Assembly (NCBI RefSeq): GCF_900110995.1
Contig: NZ_FOJF01000002.1
Coordinates: forward strand, 372,001 to 436,000
Source: Chitinophaga sp. YR573
GTDB taxonomy: Bacteria; Bacteroidota; Bacteroidia; Chitinophagales; Chitinophagaceae
Reading direction: 5' to 3'
DNA: 64,000 bases
Part shown: piece after piece, positions 17,043-25,116 of the stretch
How positions within the stretch are numbered: the stretch's first letter is position 1
Layout of the letters: every line of letters starts with the position of its first letter
Program-made: the position numbers and the translations under genes
The notes under the pieces: model-generated
Seen by the model: only the letters and a program-made list of their open reading frames with translations
What the model was told of the DNA's origin: nothing
Database searches by the model: none

Positions 17043-17807
17043 TTAAAGAGGTTGATAACTATCCTGGTCCAGGAAAAGCATGGCGTTACCATGCGTACGG
17101 AGTATCGTGGAGGGAAAGGCGCTGGATACCGGTGCCATCAGAGTGTGGCGCACAGCCTGACGCTTGGTAGGGCCGGGTACTATGCAGTATATTGTCGCGG
17201 CTTTCATCAACGCAGGCACAGTAAGAGTAATAGCATGAGTGGGCACTTCGAAAATGCTGGTAAAGCAGCCATCATTCACCTGTTGCTGCCGGCAGGCATC
17301 ATCCAGTGAGACTTGTTTTACCCACTGTTTATCTTCAAAATCCGCCGTATGCGGGTCGTTGAAAGCAATATGCGTATTCTCGCCAATACCCATGAATACA
17401 ACATCTGGTGGGTTGTCTCTGAGCAACTGTGTGTAACGGACGCATTCGGTATCCGGTGTATTTCCGTTCAGGTAATGCACAGAAGCAAACGGCACTTTTT
17501 CAAAGATGCGTGAGCGGAGGAATTGACCAAATGACTGCGGAGCATTGGCCGGCAAGTCAATATATTCGTCCATATGAAAGGCGTTGATCCTGCGCCAGTC
17601 TATGCCCTTATAGCTTAGCAACGCCGTCAGGAATTCGTTCTGAGAGGGCGCCGCAGCAAAGATCACGTTTACTGGCATCTGTAACGCGGTGAGCTGCTGC
17701 AATTGCTGTGCGGCCATTTCTGCTGCAGCCTGGCCCAGGGCATTTCGGTCAGCGAATACGTTTACACGTAAGTTGTCTTTTTTGAATTGATGCACTTCCA
17801 TGAACAA
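17043..17807 (-). CDS. nagB: Glucosamine-6-phosphate deaminase family (NagB-like)
   Basis: 254-residue cytoplasmic isomerase/deaminase that would turn glucosamine-6-phosphate into fructose-6-phosphate plus ammonia. NAFHMDEY (Asp80) matches the E. coli NagB Asp72 region. The active-site loop reads GIGENTHIAFNDP: the catalytic His is kept (His146), but the positions of E. coli Asp141 and Glu148 are Asn144 and Asp151. The GIGEN...HIAFNDP pattern marks a divergent branch of the family. Start may be the ATG at 17801 rather than 17807. It is 6 bp after nagA and 9 bp before the GH20 gene, in one tight operon. Function is likely but the substitutions leave room for a related amino-sugar phosphate. 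Confidence 0.8.
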   Translation of the reverse strand: MFMEVHQFKKDNLRVNVFADRNALGQAAAEMAAQQLQQLTALQMPVNVIFAAAPSQNEFLTALLSYKGIDWRRINAFHMDEYIDLPANAPQSFGQFLRSRIFEKVPFASVHYLNGNTPDTECVRYTQLLRDNPPDVVFMGIGENTHIAFNDPHTADFEDKQWVKQVSLDDACRQQQVNDGCFTSIFEVPTHAITLTVPALMKAATIYCIVPGPTKRQAVRHTLMAPVSSAFPSTILRTHGNAMLFLDQDSYQPL

Positions 17808-17813
17808 AGTTGT

Positions 17814-18995
17814 TTAAAATACAATGTGGCCACCAACAATGGTGTGGCTTACCCGGATGTCTTCATCGAAGATCACGAGGTCGGCATCTTTGCCTTTCTC
17901 CAGTGTGCCTTTTTGCGCTGCAATGCCCATGATCCTGGCCGGACTAGCTGTCATCATCTGCACGGCTTCGGACAAAGGGATGCCGGCCATGCGCACCATA
18001 TTGCGGACCAGCATATCGGCGGTAGCTACGCTACCCGCAAAGGCGCTCCTGTCGGGTAGTTTAGCCACACCATCTTCAATGATCACCTGCTGCCCGTTTT
18101 TGTTGCCGCCCAAAATGCTTGGTCCTGGCGGCATACCGGCCCCCCGCATGGCATCGGTAATCAGGGCAATTTTATCCGGACCTTTTATTTTGTATACGAG
18201 CTTCAATAATGAGGCAGGCAGATGCTTGCCATCTGCGATGATCTCTACAGTCATGTCGTCCAGAAGGTAGGCAGCTTCTACGACACCTGCATAACGGAAG
18301 GCATTGCGGCGCGATACGGTAGACATGCAGGAATAAAAATGCGTGGCATGCGTGTAGCCGTTGGCAAACGCCTCAAACACATCTTCATCAATGGCATTGG
18401 TATGCGCAATAGCCGGTAGTATGTTCCTGCTTTTCAGATAGCGGCCAAAGGTCATTGCTCCTGCCAGTTCGGGAGCAGCGCTCCAGCGTTTGATGAAATC
18501 ATACCGCGCGATAATCGCTTCATATTCTGCCGGCACGGGTGCACGGATATAGCGTGGGTCCTGCGCACCACGCTGCTCCATAGAAAAATAAGGTCCCTCT
18601 ATGTGCATCCCGATAAAGGTGGCACCCTGCTTGTTCAGCGCATGGGCTTTTTCGTAAGTGTCCAGTGTCTCCAGCAGATCTTCCTGTTCACAACTCAGCG
18701 TTGTGGGGGCAATAGCAGTAGTGCCAAAGCGGGCATGTAGCTGGGCAATTCCCAGGAAGGCCTCCACAGTATTATCCATAAAATCATAACCGCCGCCGCC
18801 GTGTACATGGATATCAATAAAGCCAGGTGCCAGGTATTGGCCCGCGGCATCGATCACCTGATCTGCGGCAACGTCGCTATGCCCTTGTTCAATGCCTGTT
18901 ATCCTGCCTTCGTGAACCAGTACTGAGCACTGTTCAATAAGCTGGAAAGGTGTCAGCGCACGTGCATTTATAATTTTCAATTGCATAGGCTCCAT
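17814..18995 (-). CDS. nagA: N-acetylglucosamine-6-phosphate deacetylase
   Basis: 393-residue amidohydrolase that removes acetate from GlcNAc-6-phosphate in the cytoplasm. Metal and catalytic residues visible: Asp61-Ile-His63-Val-His65 (FIDIHVHGGGG), Glu133 (HIEGPYF), His198 (IAHTNA), His219 (THATHFYSCMS) and Asp281 (LITDAM). The usual LFNAM after the second His is FYSCM, a variant found in some Bacteroidota. The start overlaps the transporter gene end by 10-19 bp (ATG at 18995 or 18986), implying translational coupling. Next in the operon is nagB. Confidence 0.92.
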   Translation of the reverse strand: MEPMQLKIINARALTPFQLIEQCSVLVHEGRITGIEQGHSDVAADQVIDAAGQYLAPGFIDIHVHGGGGYDFMDNTVEAFLGIAQLHARFGTTAIAPTTLSCEQEDLLETLDTYEKAHALNKQGATFIGMHIEGPYFSMEQRGAQDPRYIRAPVPAEYEAIIARYDFIKRWSAAPELAGAMTFGRYLKSRNILPAIAHTNAIDEDVFEAFANGYTHATHFYSCMSTVSRRNAFRYAGVVEAAYLLDDMTVEIIADGKHLPASLLKLVYKIKGPDKIALITDAMRGAGMPPGPSILGGNKNGQQVIIEDGVAKLPDRSAFAGSVATADMLVRNMVRMAGIPLSEAVQMMTASPARIMGIAAQKGTLEKGKDADLVIFDEDIRVSHTIVGGHIVF

Positions 18996-20257
18996 TTTTT
19001 TATATTATGCCCATAGAACGCATAAAACGTAAGGAAGATATAACAGGGCAGCAGCACCCAGTAAGCTGGCTGGTGGCCATTCACATCTGCCAGGCGGCCA
19101 TAGAGCAGCGGTAGTACCGCATTACCGCTAAGGCCCATAATGAGCAGCGATGCACCCAGCTTGGCCTGCGAGCCAAGACCATCAAGCGCCAGAGGCCAAA
19201 TGCCAGCCCAGATCATGGAATTGGCAAAGCCCAGCAACACCAGGAACCACACGGAAATATCTGTGGTATGGCCCAGGAAATGCACGGTGCCACTTATAGT
19301 CGCTACCATCACGCTAAGCACAACGCCTAGCAGTGTACATATTTTCAGCGCGGTGAGCTGGGAAATGGCCCAGGGTATGAGGCTGATGCCCAGCAGATAT
19401 CCGCAAATAGTGGTGAAGAGCGTGTATGAAGGAAAGGATTTAGCCTCCGGAATGGATAACCCCCGGGCATGCGCGTAGTTGATAATGGTATCTACCGCGA
19501 TGAGCTGGGAGCCTACGTGCAGGAAAATGGCCACAGCTCCTAATACCAGATGGGGATGCTGCCAGACAGGCCGGTGGCCGACCGCTTGTTGTGTGGCTTT
19601 GCCCGGTTCGGGCAAAGGAGAATAACGGATCAGCAGTCCAAGCAGACTAAGTATTCCGCCTACAGTGGCATAAGGGAGGATCAGCCGCCGGACCAGCATA
19701 TTCAGCGCCGCATCTTTTTCTGCTGCGGCCATACCAGGAATAGCGTGGAAGAGCTGAGTATCGCCCGGCCGGATGATCGCCGCGGCCAACAGCAGCGGGG
19801 CGATAATACCAGCGGTCTTATTGCAGATGCCCATGATGCTGATACGCTGAGCGGCCCGTTCTCTGGCACCAAGCAAGGTCACATACGGATTGACCGCCGT
19901 TTGCAAAATAGCCAGACCTATGCCGATGATGAACAATCCTAACAGGAATACCAGGTAAGAGCGGGAATAGGCGGCTGGGATGAAAGTAAAGGCTCCTGTT
20001 GCCATTAAGAAAAAGGCGGTCGTCATGCCCTTCTTAAAGCCCACCTTGTTCAACAATAGGGACGCCGGCAGGGCAATGACCAGGTAGGAAATATAAAATG
20101 CAAACGTCACCAGGTAGGACTCAAAATTAGTAAGCTCGCAGGCCACCTTAAAATAGGGGATCAGCATGGCATTGACCCAGGTGAAGAAACCCAGGACAAA
20201 AAATATCATGCAGATGAGCAGGAGGGGGCCCCTGATCTTTACAGCAGCAACTTCCAT
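18977..20257 (-). CDS. FHS-type MFS sugar transporter (NagP-like)
   Basis: 426-residue inner-membrane sugar:proton symporter of the fucose/glucose-galactose permease branch of the MFS, with about twelve hydrophobic segments. Family-typical features are NAMLIPYFK near residue 29, LLNKVGFKKGM between helices 2 and 3, and AVNPYVTLLG (about 151-160). Being the first gene of the operon with nagA, nagB and GH20, it most likely imports GlcNAc or a related amino sugar. The 14-bp palindrome at 20300-20313 lies 43 bp upstream and should be its operator. Confidence 0.88.
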   Translation of the reverse strand: MEVAAVKIRGPLLLICMIFFVLGFFTWVNAMLIPYFKVACELTNFESYLVTFAFYISYLVIALPASLLLNKVGFKKGMTTAFFLMATGAFTFIPAAYSRSYLVFLLGLFIIGIGLAILQTAVNPYVTLLGARERAAQRISIMGICNKTAGIIAPLLLAAAIIRPGDTQLFHAIPGMAAAEKDAALNMLVRRLILPYATVGGILSLLGLLIRYSPLPEPGKATQQAVGHRPVWQHPHLVLGAVAIFLHVGSQLIAVDTIINYAHARGLSIPEAKSFPSYTLFTTICGYLLGISLIPWAISQLTALKICTLLGVVLSVMVATISGTVHFLGHTTDISVWFLVLLGFANSMIWAGIWPLALDGLGSQAKLGASLLIMGLSGNAVLPLLYGRLADVNGHQPAYWVLLPCYIFLTFYAFYGHNIKKWSLCN

Positions 20258-20299
20258 GGTTGATCGGTATTGTTATACGTGTTCCGTGTTCTCAATTTA

Positions 20300-20313
20300 C
20301 GTGTACGTACACG
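20300..20313. promoter_or_regulatory. LacI-type operator CGTGTACGTACACG, copy 1
   Basis: Perfect 14-bp palindrome CGTGTACGTACACG, 43 bp upstream of the transporter gene and just past the end of the LacI gene. An identical copy is at 22308-22321 before the GH16 gene. A CpG-centred even palindrome is the usual LacI-family operator form. Confidence 0.85.
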
Positions 20314-20326
20314 AATCTAAATAATT

Positions 20327-21388
20327 TTATGCTTTGTAGAAAATGAAGTTCTCGCGGGTGATAATGTCGATAGGCATATACACGGCAGACTCAATAGTGC
20401 CGATATGGAACAGGTGACGGTACAGGGTCATGACTGCCAGGTAGCCCTGTTCCTTAGGACGCTGGCAGATGAGGAAGTTGATGAGGTTTTCAGACAGGAA
20501 TTTAATGTTCTCTTTAAGGAAATCATAACCTAACAGCAGCACATTCAGGTTATGCTTTTTGATGATCTGCGCTACCTGGCTAACGCGGGAATTGGTTACG
20601 AAAACTGCTTTAACGGAATGATGATGGCTGAAGCTGCGCATGAATGCCGTTTCTATGGAATCGGCGCTGGTCTCCTTGATATCGAGGGTAGTGATCTTGT
20701 TGAAAATGGCATGTTCTTCGAAGTAGCGGCGGAAGCCCAGTTCTTTTCGTCTCAAATGATGATCGTTTTCCAATGCAGTGGAAATGTTTACGACCAGCAT
20801 TTCATCGTTGGGGACCAGCATAAAGCTGATCAACTGCGCGGCCAGTTTGCCACTCTGGAACAGATCCGGGCCAATGTAGCTCAGTGGTTCCTGGTGAGGG
20901 ATATCAGAGTTGATGAACACCATTGGTATACCTAATGTTTTCACTTTACTGATAAACTCAATGGATTCATCTACGAACGAAGGTGCCAGGATCAGGCCAT
21001 CTGGCTGGGTTTTCAGCAGTTTGTCTGCCTCTTGCCGGAAACTGGCTTTTACATTGAGATCGTAAAAATGAATATCGAGATGAATACCGAACTGTTTTAC
21101 TTCGGAGTGGGCGAGGTTAATGCCGGACAGCGGATAGGTCCAGTAGTCGGTCTCCCTGGAAGCCTGCGGTATCAGCACGGCGAAGGTTAAAACCTTTTTC
21201 TGGGCCAGCAGGCTGGCCATCTTGTTGGGAGTGTATCCTAATTCTGCTATGATGGAATTGATCTTCTGCTTTGTTTTTTCAGATACTCCTTTACGGTTGT
21301 GGATCACACGGTCTACGGTCCCGATAGACACATTGGCCCTTCTCGCTATTTCCTTTACACCCGTCAGTTCCGCCGATTTGTTTCTCAT
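20327..21388 (-). CDS. LacI-family transcription regulator
   Basis: 353-residue repressor or activator. The N-terminal helix-turn-helix and hinge read VKEIARRANVSIGTVDRVIH (about residues 11-30), followed by a periplasmic-binding-like sensor domain (about 65-350). It lies between the GH16 gene and the transporter/nag operon, both of which carry the identical palindrome CGTGTACGTACACG, so it probably controls them in response to an amino-sugar phosphate or similar. The ligand is inferred from neighbours. No copy of the palindrome was seen in front of its own start. Confidence 0.9.
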   Translation of the reverse strand: MRNKSAELTGVKEIARRANVSIGTVDRVIHNRKGVSEKTKQKINSIIAELGYTPNKMASLLAQKKVLTFAVLIPQASRETDYWTYPLSGINLAHSEVKQFGIHLDIHFYDLNVKASFRQEADKLLKTQPDGLILAPSFVDESIEFISKVKTLGIPMVFINSDIPHQEPLSYIGPDLFQSGKLAAQLISFMLVPNDEMLVVNISTALENDHHLRRKELGFRRYFEEHAIFNKITTLDIKETSADSIETAFMRSFSHHHSVKAVFVTNSRVSQVAQIIKKHNLNVLLLGYDFLKENIKFLSENLINFLICQRPKEQGYLAVMTLYRHLFHIGTIESAVYMPIDIITRENFIFYKA

Positions 21389-21423
21389 ATATTTAAGGTT
21401 TAAGCCTATTGGACAAATTTGGA

Positions 21424-21453
21424 AAAAAAACGGGAATGTCTTCCCGTTTTTTT
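21424..21453. terminator. Rho-independent terminator, both directions
   Basis: A-rich flank, CGGGAA (21431-21436), loop TGTC, TTCCCG (21441-21446) and a T-tract. It sits right after the GH16 gene and before the LacI gene on the minus strand, so it separates the two transcripts. Confidence 0.8.
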
Positions 21454-21460
21454 AATTAAC

Positions 21461-22243
21461 CTACTGAGGCGTAAATTTAAATTCATGAATGATGATCTCC
21501 ACGTTCTGCCCATTGGAAGGCGCCACACCATTATATAACCAGAGATTCATCATGACCGGCATACTTAAAGTGCTGATGGAGTATGGCGGATTAGCCCATG
21601 TTTTGGAGGCATACACATTTGTATTGTTATCGTAAAAACCGCCAATGCTCTGGAATTTCACTGAATCACTGCCATACCTTGTAATGCGATGGGTCGTGTA
21701 AGTGCCTGTGAGATTTACCAGGGGTGTAACTTCCACGCTGGACTGACTACTACCTGTAGCAGGATAAAGCGTGAAATCGAGGTTGTTATTGGTGGCATAG
21801 CCCCAGCGGGAATATTCTATGTCCATTTCATCATAGCCATCATTGCCGGAGTAGTTGAACATCCCGAAAACAACGTTTTTGTCAAGTTTGTCGATAGCCC
21901 CTTCCACTTTCCACTGGTATTTTCCATAGCCCAGGTTTTGGTTAAGGGTTACTTCCGCGCATTCCCAGTTCTGGGTGGTTGGGTTCTTAGCCAGCTTCAG
22001 GTGCAGGAAACCATCCGTATCCACCCAGGCGTTGGAAGCAGAGAAGTGATTGGGGCCGGGGCCCTGAGTATCGGTGCCGCTGCTGGTGACGATCCAGGTG
22101 TAGCCGGAAAAGGAGAGCGTGGTGAGGGCCCTGGCGCTCACATTGGTAGTAGGGGATGTTTCATTGACCGTGCTCACAACAGCTTCTTTTTGACAGGAAA
22201 ACAGGCTGGCACAGGTAAGTGCCGCTAATAGGTGTTTTTTCAT
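21461..22243 (-). CDS. GH16-family glucanase-like lipoprotein
   Basis: 260-residue lipoprotein from the ATG at 22243 (MKKHLLAALT); the longer frame lacks a signal peptide at its start. Lipobox LFSC, Cys17. The concanavalin-like fold has the GH16 catalytic motif ExDxE as Glu139-Met-Asp141-Ile-Glu143, the form without the extra residue, as in lichenase-type members. It would hydrolyse a beta-glucan or related galactan outside the inner membrane. The operator CGTGTACGTACACG at 22308-22321, shared with the GlcNAc transporter operon, puts it in the same regulon. That suggests joint breakdown of chitin- and glucan-containing material such as fungal walls (inference). Confidence 0.85.
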   Translation of the reverse strand: MKKHLLAALTCASLFSCQKEAVVSTVNETSPTTNVSARALTTLSFSGYTWIVTSSGTDTQGPGPNHFSASNAWVDTDGFLHLKLAKNPTTQNWECAEVTLNQNLGYGKYQWKVEGAIDKLDKNVVFGMFNYSGNDGYDEMDIEYSRWGYATNNNLDFTLYPATGSSQSSVEVTPLVNLTGTYTTHRITRYGSDSVKFQSIGGFYDNNTNVYASKTWANPPYSISTLSMPVMMNLWLYNGVAPSNGQNVEIIIHEFKFTPQ

Positions 22244-22307
22244 AGAACGAATTTTGAGGGTGATGGGTTTAGATGAACATTGGTTAACCGATAAAAATCT
22301 ATCGTAA

Positions 22308-22321
22308 CGTGTACGTACACG
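22308..22321. promoter_or_regulatory. LacI-type operator CGTGTACGTACACG, copy 2
   Basis: Identical to copy 1 at 20300-20313, located 64 bp upstream of the GH16 start codon. The palindrome is perfect over 14 bp. Confidence 0.85.
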
Positions 22322-22367
22322 AAAATAGATGATAAATCTTATATCACTCAATAATTTTCCGGGTAGT

Positions 22368-22576
22368 GTCTCAGTTTGATTACATAATCTTCGTGCCAGA
22401 TGGTATTGATCAATAAATACACCTTATCTGACGTGAATATTAGGTGAAGTTAAATTGAAAAACAAACCCTGAACCCATATTCCCAAGCTAAATCAGAGAA
22501 CTAAACAGTCAGATGTAGTGTATTTATGATCAATACCACCTGGCAATCTATGCTATGATAATATTCAAATTGAGTC
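22368..22576. repeat. Long imperfect inverted repeat (MITE-like or giant hairpin)
   Basis: Left arm about 22368-22432 and right arm about 22508-22576 are imperfect reverse complements over about 65 bp, separated by about 75 bp. The strongest part pairs GGTATTGATCAATAAATACA (22402-22421) with TGTATTTATGATCAATACC (22520-22538), with one indel. GCCAG (22395-22399) and the GTCAGAT/ATCTGAC pair also match, and the outer ends CAGTTTG and CAAATTGAG are near matches. There is no coding region. It lies between two divergent genes and could be a miniature element or a structured RNA. Confidence 0.6.
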
Positions 22577-22627
22577 TGCTAAAAACATAATCGGATTATT
22601 GAATAAAATGTATAAATTGACTTAATC

Positions 22628-23224
22628 ATGAAATATTTACTACTATTCTCCGTCTGTATAATCTGTTCTTGTCAAACTAAAACAAGTACTAAAAAAGATA
22701 GTGGAACAACAGATTCCCATTATCTGGATTATTTGCTGAAGGAATATCATGAGAGAACTTTGGTAGGATTGTTTTTTGTAGATAGTGTTTATGCAAAAAA
22801 GCTCTCTCCGGATTTAAACTTAACAACTTCATCCTATTGTAGTATAGATACATTCTTTAAGAGAAATATGTTAGCAACGGCAGAGAAATATATTGGGACT
22901 ATCGAAGATCATAAACGTAACGAAATTATTCATCAACTGGAATATTGGCTGAAGAATGATGCTTTATTATCAGGTGTGATTAATAACTTAAATAAAGATC
23001 TGATTTTCGGAGAGATAATTAGCGACTTACCTGAAACCCAGGTATTTCTTAAACAATATTTAACGGCTCCTGGCCAGTATTGGGGATCATTAGATGCGGG
23101 GCAATCCTGCAAACTTTATTATGATATAACAGGCTATTTACTGACATTAAATGACGAAAAAAGAATCGCGTTTTTTAAACAGTATTTTGAAGTAGCATGC
23201 AGGATATCATTAAAGAATAAATAG
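22628..23224 (+). CDS. Uncharacterised lipoprotein
   Basis: 198-residue protein with a short signal peptide and Cys14 or Cys16 in ICSCQ as the lipidation site, then a polar Thr/Lys/Ser linker. The mature domain is mostly helical by appearance, with several Trp/Tyr and Leu repeats (EYWLKNDALLSG, YDITGYLLTLND). No family was recognised. It is AT-richer than its right-hand neighbours and convergent with the LytTR gene, with only 4 bp between stops. It has no operon partner. Confidence 0.65.
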   Translation: MKYLLLFSVCIICSCQTKTSTKKDSGTTDSHYLDYLLKEYHERTLVGLFFVDSVYAKKLSPDLNLTTSSYCSIDTFFKRNMLATAEKYIGTIEDHKRNEIIHQLEYWLKNDALLSGVINNLNKDLIFGEIISDLPETQVFLKQYLTAPGQYWGSLDAGQSCKLYYDITGYLLTLNDEKRIAFFKQYFEVACRISLKNK

Positions 23225-23228
23225 TTAT

Positions 23229-23918
23229 CTAACGTAGTTTCTGCAATAACTGCTCCCGGTACACCTTGCCAACAGGTAGTTTTTTACTACCCATAAAAAC
23301 TTCATTTCCTTCTATATATTTGATAGCTTTCAGCGAAGCAATATACGATTTATGTATACGGGTAAATTTGGATGATGGTAACTGTTGTTCAAACTGAGTC
23401 AGTGTTTGCTTGGACATAACCCGTTCCTGACCGGTATAAATGAAAATGTAGTTACCGTAAGCTTCAACATAACTGATCTCATCGAAAAACACTTTAGTAA
23501 GTTTCTTGTCTGATTTGACCATAAGGAACAATTCCTCATCTTTCGCCGCTACCCGCATATCACTTGTTTTATTGACCACCTTTTCAGTAGCCTGTACGAA
23601 ACGTGGAAAGGAGAACGGCTTTAATAAATAGTCGGTGACCGACAACTCAAAGCCTTCCAGTGCATACTCCGGGTAAGCTGAGGTAATGATCACCGCGGGA
23701 TATTTCTTCAGGGAACGCAGCATTTCAAAACCGGTCAGCCTTGGCATATTGATATCGAGGATGATCAGGTCAATGTCCTGCTTATTCAGCACCTGCATAG
23801 CTTCAAAGGCATCTTCACAGCTGGCCGCCAGGGTCAGATAAGGCACCTGCTCAATATATTTTTTGAGAATGTCCCGGGCAATGGGCTCGTCGTCGACAAT
23901 GATGCAATTGATATTCAT
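23229..23918 (-). CDS. LytTR-family response regulator
   Basis: 229-residue regulator. The receiver domain (1-120) has phospho-acceptor Asp55 in LIILDINMPRLTG, acidic pocket Asp9-Asp10 and Lys near 103 (LLKPFSFPRF). The LytTR DNA-binding domain is at about 130-229 (ISYVEAYGNYIFIYT, FTRIHKSYIAS). It abuts the sensor kinase gene with no gap, so the pair is one transcript. Likely targets are the divergently transcribed serine hydrolase and peptidase genes, or its own promoter. Confidence 0.93.
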   Translation of the reverse strand: MNINCIIVDDEPIARDILKKYIEQVPYLTLAASCEDAFEAMQVLNKQDIDLIILDINMPRLTGFEMLRSLKKYPAVIITSAYPEYALEGFELSVTDYLLKPFSFPRFVQATEKVVNKTSDMRVAAKDEELFLMVKSDKKLTKVFFDEISYVEAYGNYIFIYTGQERVMSKQTLTQFEQQLPSSKFTRIHKSYIASLKAIKYIEGNEVFMGSKKLPVGKVYREQLLQKLR

Positions 23919-24938
23919 TTAGCTGAGATCTATTTCCAGATTAATTTCAAAGTGATCCTTTTCTTTGCTGCTCGTTAAACGGTATTGCTGCGGGTAGATC
24001 AGATCTAACCGTTGTTTAACATTATTCAAACCGAGGCCACCCTTGGATTTGTTCTTTACGGGTACATATTCCGGATCAATCGAGTTCTTTACGTTAAGGC
24101 ACATTTGACTTCCATTGAGACTAATCTGGATATGCACAAAGGCCGGTTGCCCTTTAGCAGCGGAAAAATGCTTAAAACTGTTCTCTACAAAGATAATCAG
24201 TAACAATGGAGCGATGTATCGTTCTGTATAATCACCGCTGATCCGGTACTGAATATCTGTCTTGTCACTTAACCGTATCTTTTCCAGGTCTACATAGTTA
24301 CTGATGTAATCCAGCTCTTTTTGTAGTGCCACATAGTTTTGATTGGTATCATAAAGCGAGTAGCGGAGTAGCTCAGACAATTTTAGCATCAGGTCCGGTA
24401 GCTTTTTGGAATCGGTAACCGACAGGCCATACAGGTTATTCAGGGTATTGAACAGGAAGTGCGGATTCAGCTGTGCTTTCAAATGGCGCAGCTCATTTTC
24501 TTTTTGCTGTTTATCCAAAATAAGCCGGTCCAAACCGAGCTTGAAAATGGTGGCGATGACCGTAAAAGCGATAATGCTGAATGCAATATGCTCGTTCCGC
24601 CAGTCCACATGGTCACGGATGGGGAATAACGAGCCGATGGCATTAAGAATATATGGCAGCCCATAGATCAATAAAACCACTTGTACCAGATAAAGCAATA
24701 TTCCTATGAGCCATTTTCCGCGTTTAAAAAATGGCACTACCAGTAAATTCTGTGAATAGGAGGGAATAGCCAGTTCCAGCGTTTCCTGTAAAACCAGGCA
24801 AATTAGTGTCAGCCCGCTCATCCGGTAGGGATATTCCTTGAGCACAACAAAAAGAATGAAAACAATCGCCCAGAATACCAATTGGGTATAAACCTTATAA
24901 GGTTTGGTAAATAAGCGTGTCCAGTCGAATTGCTTCAT
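23919..24938 (-). CDS. LytS-like sensor histidine kinase
   Basis: 339 residues from the ATG at 24938 (MKQFDWTRLF); the longer frame adds a non-protein-like tail running across the regulatory repeats. There are four hydrophobic segments in the first 135 residues, then a His_kinase domain with His160 in AQLNPHFLFNTLNNLY, and an HATPase domain with VENSFKH and GGLGLNNVKQRL. There is no separate sensory domain, so the signal is probably sensed in the membrane. It is directly upstream of its LytTR partner. Confidence 0.9.
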   Translation of the reverse strand: MKQFDWTRLFTKPYKVYTQLVFWAIVFILFVVLKEYPYRMSGLTLICLVLQETLELAIPSYSQNLLVVPFFKRGKWLIGILLYLVQVVLLIYGLPYILNAIGSLFPIRDHVDWRNEHIAFSIIAFTVIATIFKLGLDRLILDKQQKENELRHLKAQLNPHFLFNTLNNLYGLSVTDSKKLPDLMLKLSELLRYSLYDTNQNYVALQKELDYISNYVDLEKIRLSDKTDIQYRISGDYTERYIAPLLLIIFVENSFKHFSAAKGQPAFVHIQISLNGSQMCLNVKNSIDPEYVPVKNKSKGGLGLNNVKQRLDLIYPQQYRLTSSKEKDHFEINLEIDLS

Positions 24939-24977
24939 AAGCCAAAGAAAGTACAAGCGCGTACATAAACCAAATTT

Positions 24978-25042
24978 TGATGATGAACTGATCCTTTTTG
25001 ATGATGAACATTTCATCATCACTGATGATACGTTCGTCATCA
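24978..25042. promoter_or_regulatory. TGATGA repeat array between divergent genes
   Basis: TGATGATGAAC occurs at 24978-24988 and again from 24999. The second forms a palindrome with arms TGATGATGAA (24999-25008) and TTCATCATCA (25012-25021). A further pair TGATGA/TCATCA lies at 25023-25042. It sits between the LytS gene and the serine hydrolase gene. It is a good candidate for LytTR direct-repeat binding sites, controlling both directions. Confidence 0.55.
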
Positions 25043-25116
25043 GGTGACTAATGTTCAGCACTTATATTTTTAGAGGAGTTTGGGGCGAAATACTTTTGGA
25101 TAAATCTTTAGAAAAT

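Noticed and set aside
15657..17309. Plus-strand frames opposite the GH20 and nagB genes
   Set aside because: The minus strand carries clear catalytic motifs; the plus-strand products are Cys/His-rich and lack domains.
22368..22576. Insertion sequence
   Set aside because: No transposase gene and no clear target duplication; kept only as an inverted repeat.
24939..25061. 41-residue N-terminal extension of the LytS kinase
   Set aside because: It is Ser-rich translation of the TGATGA repeat array and overlaps the divergent gene region; the family normally starts near the ATG at 24938.
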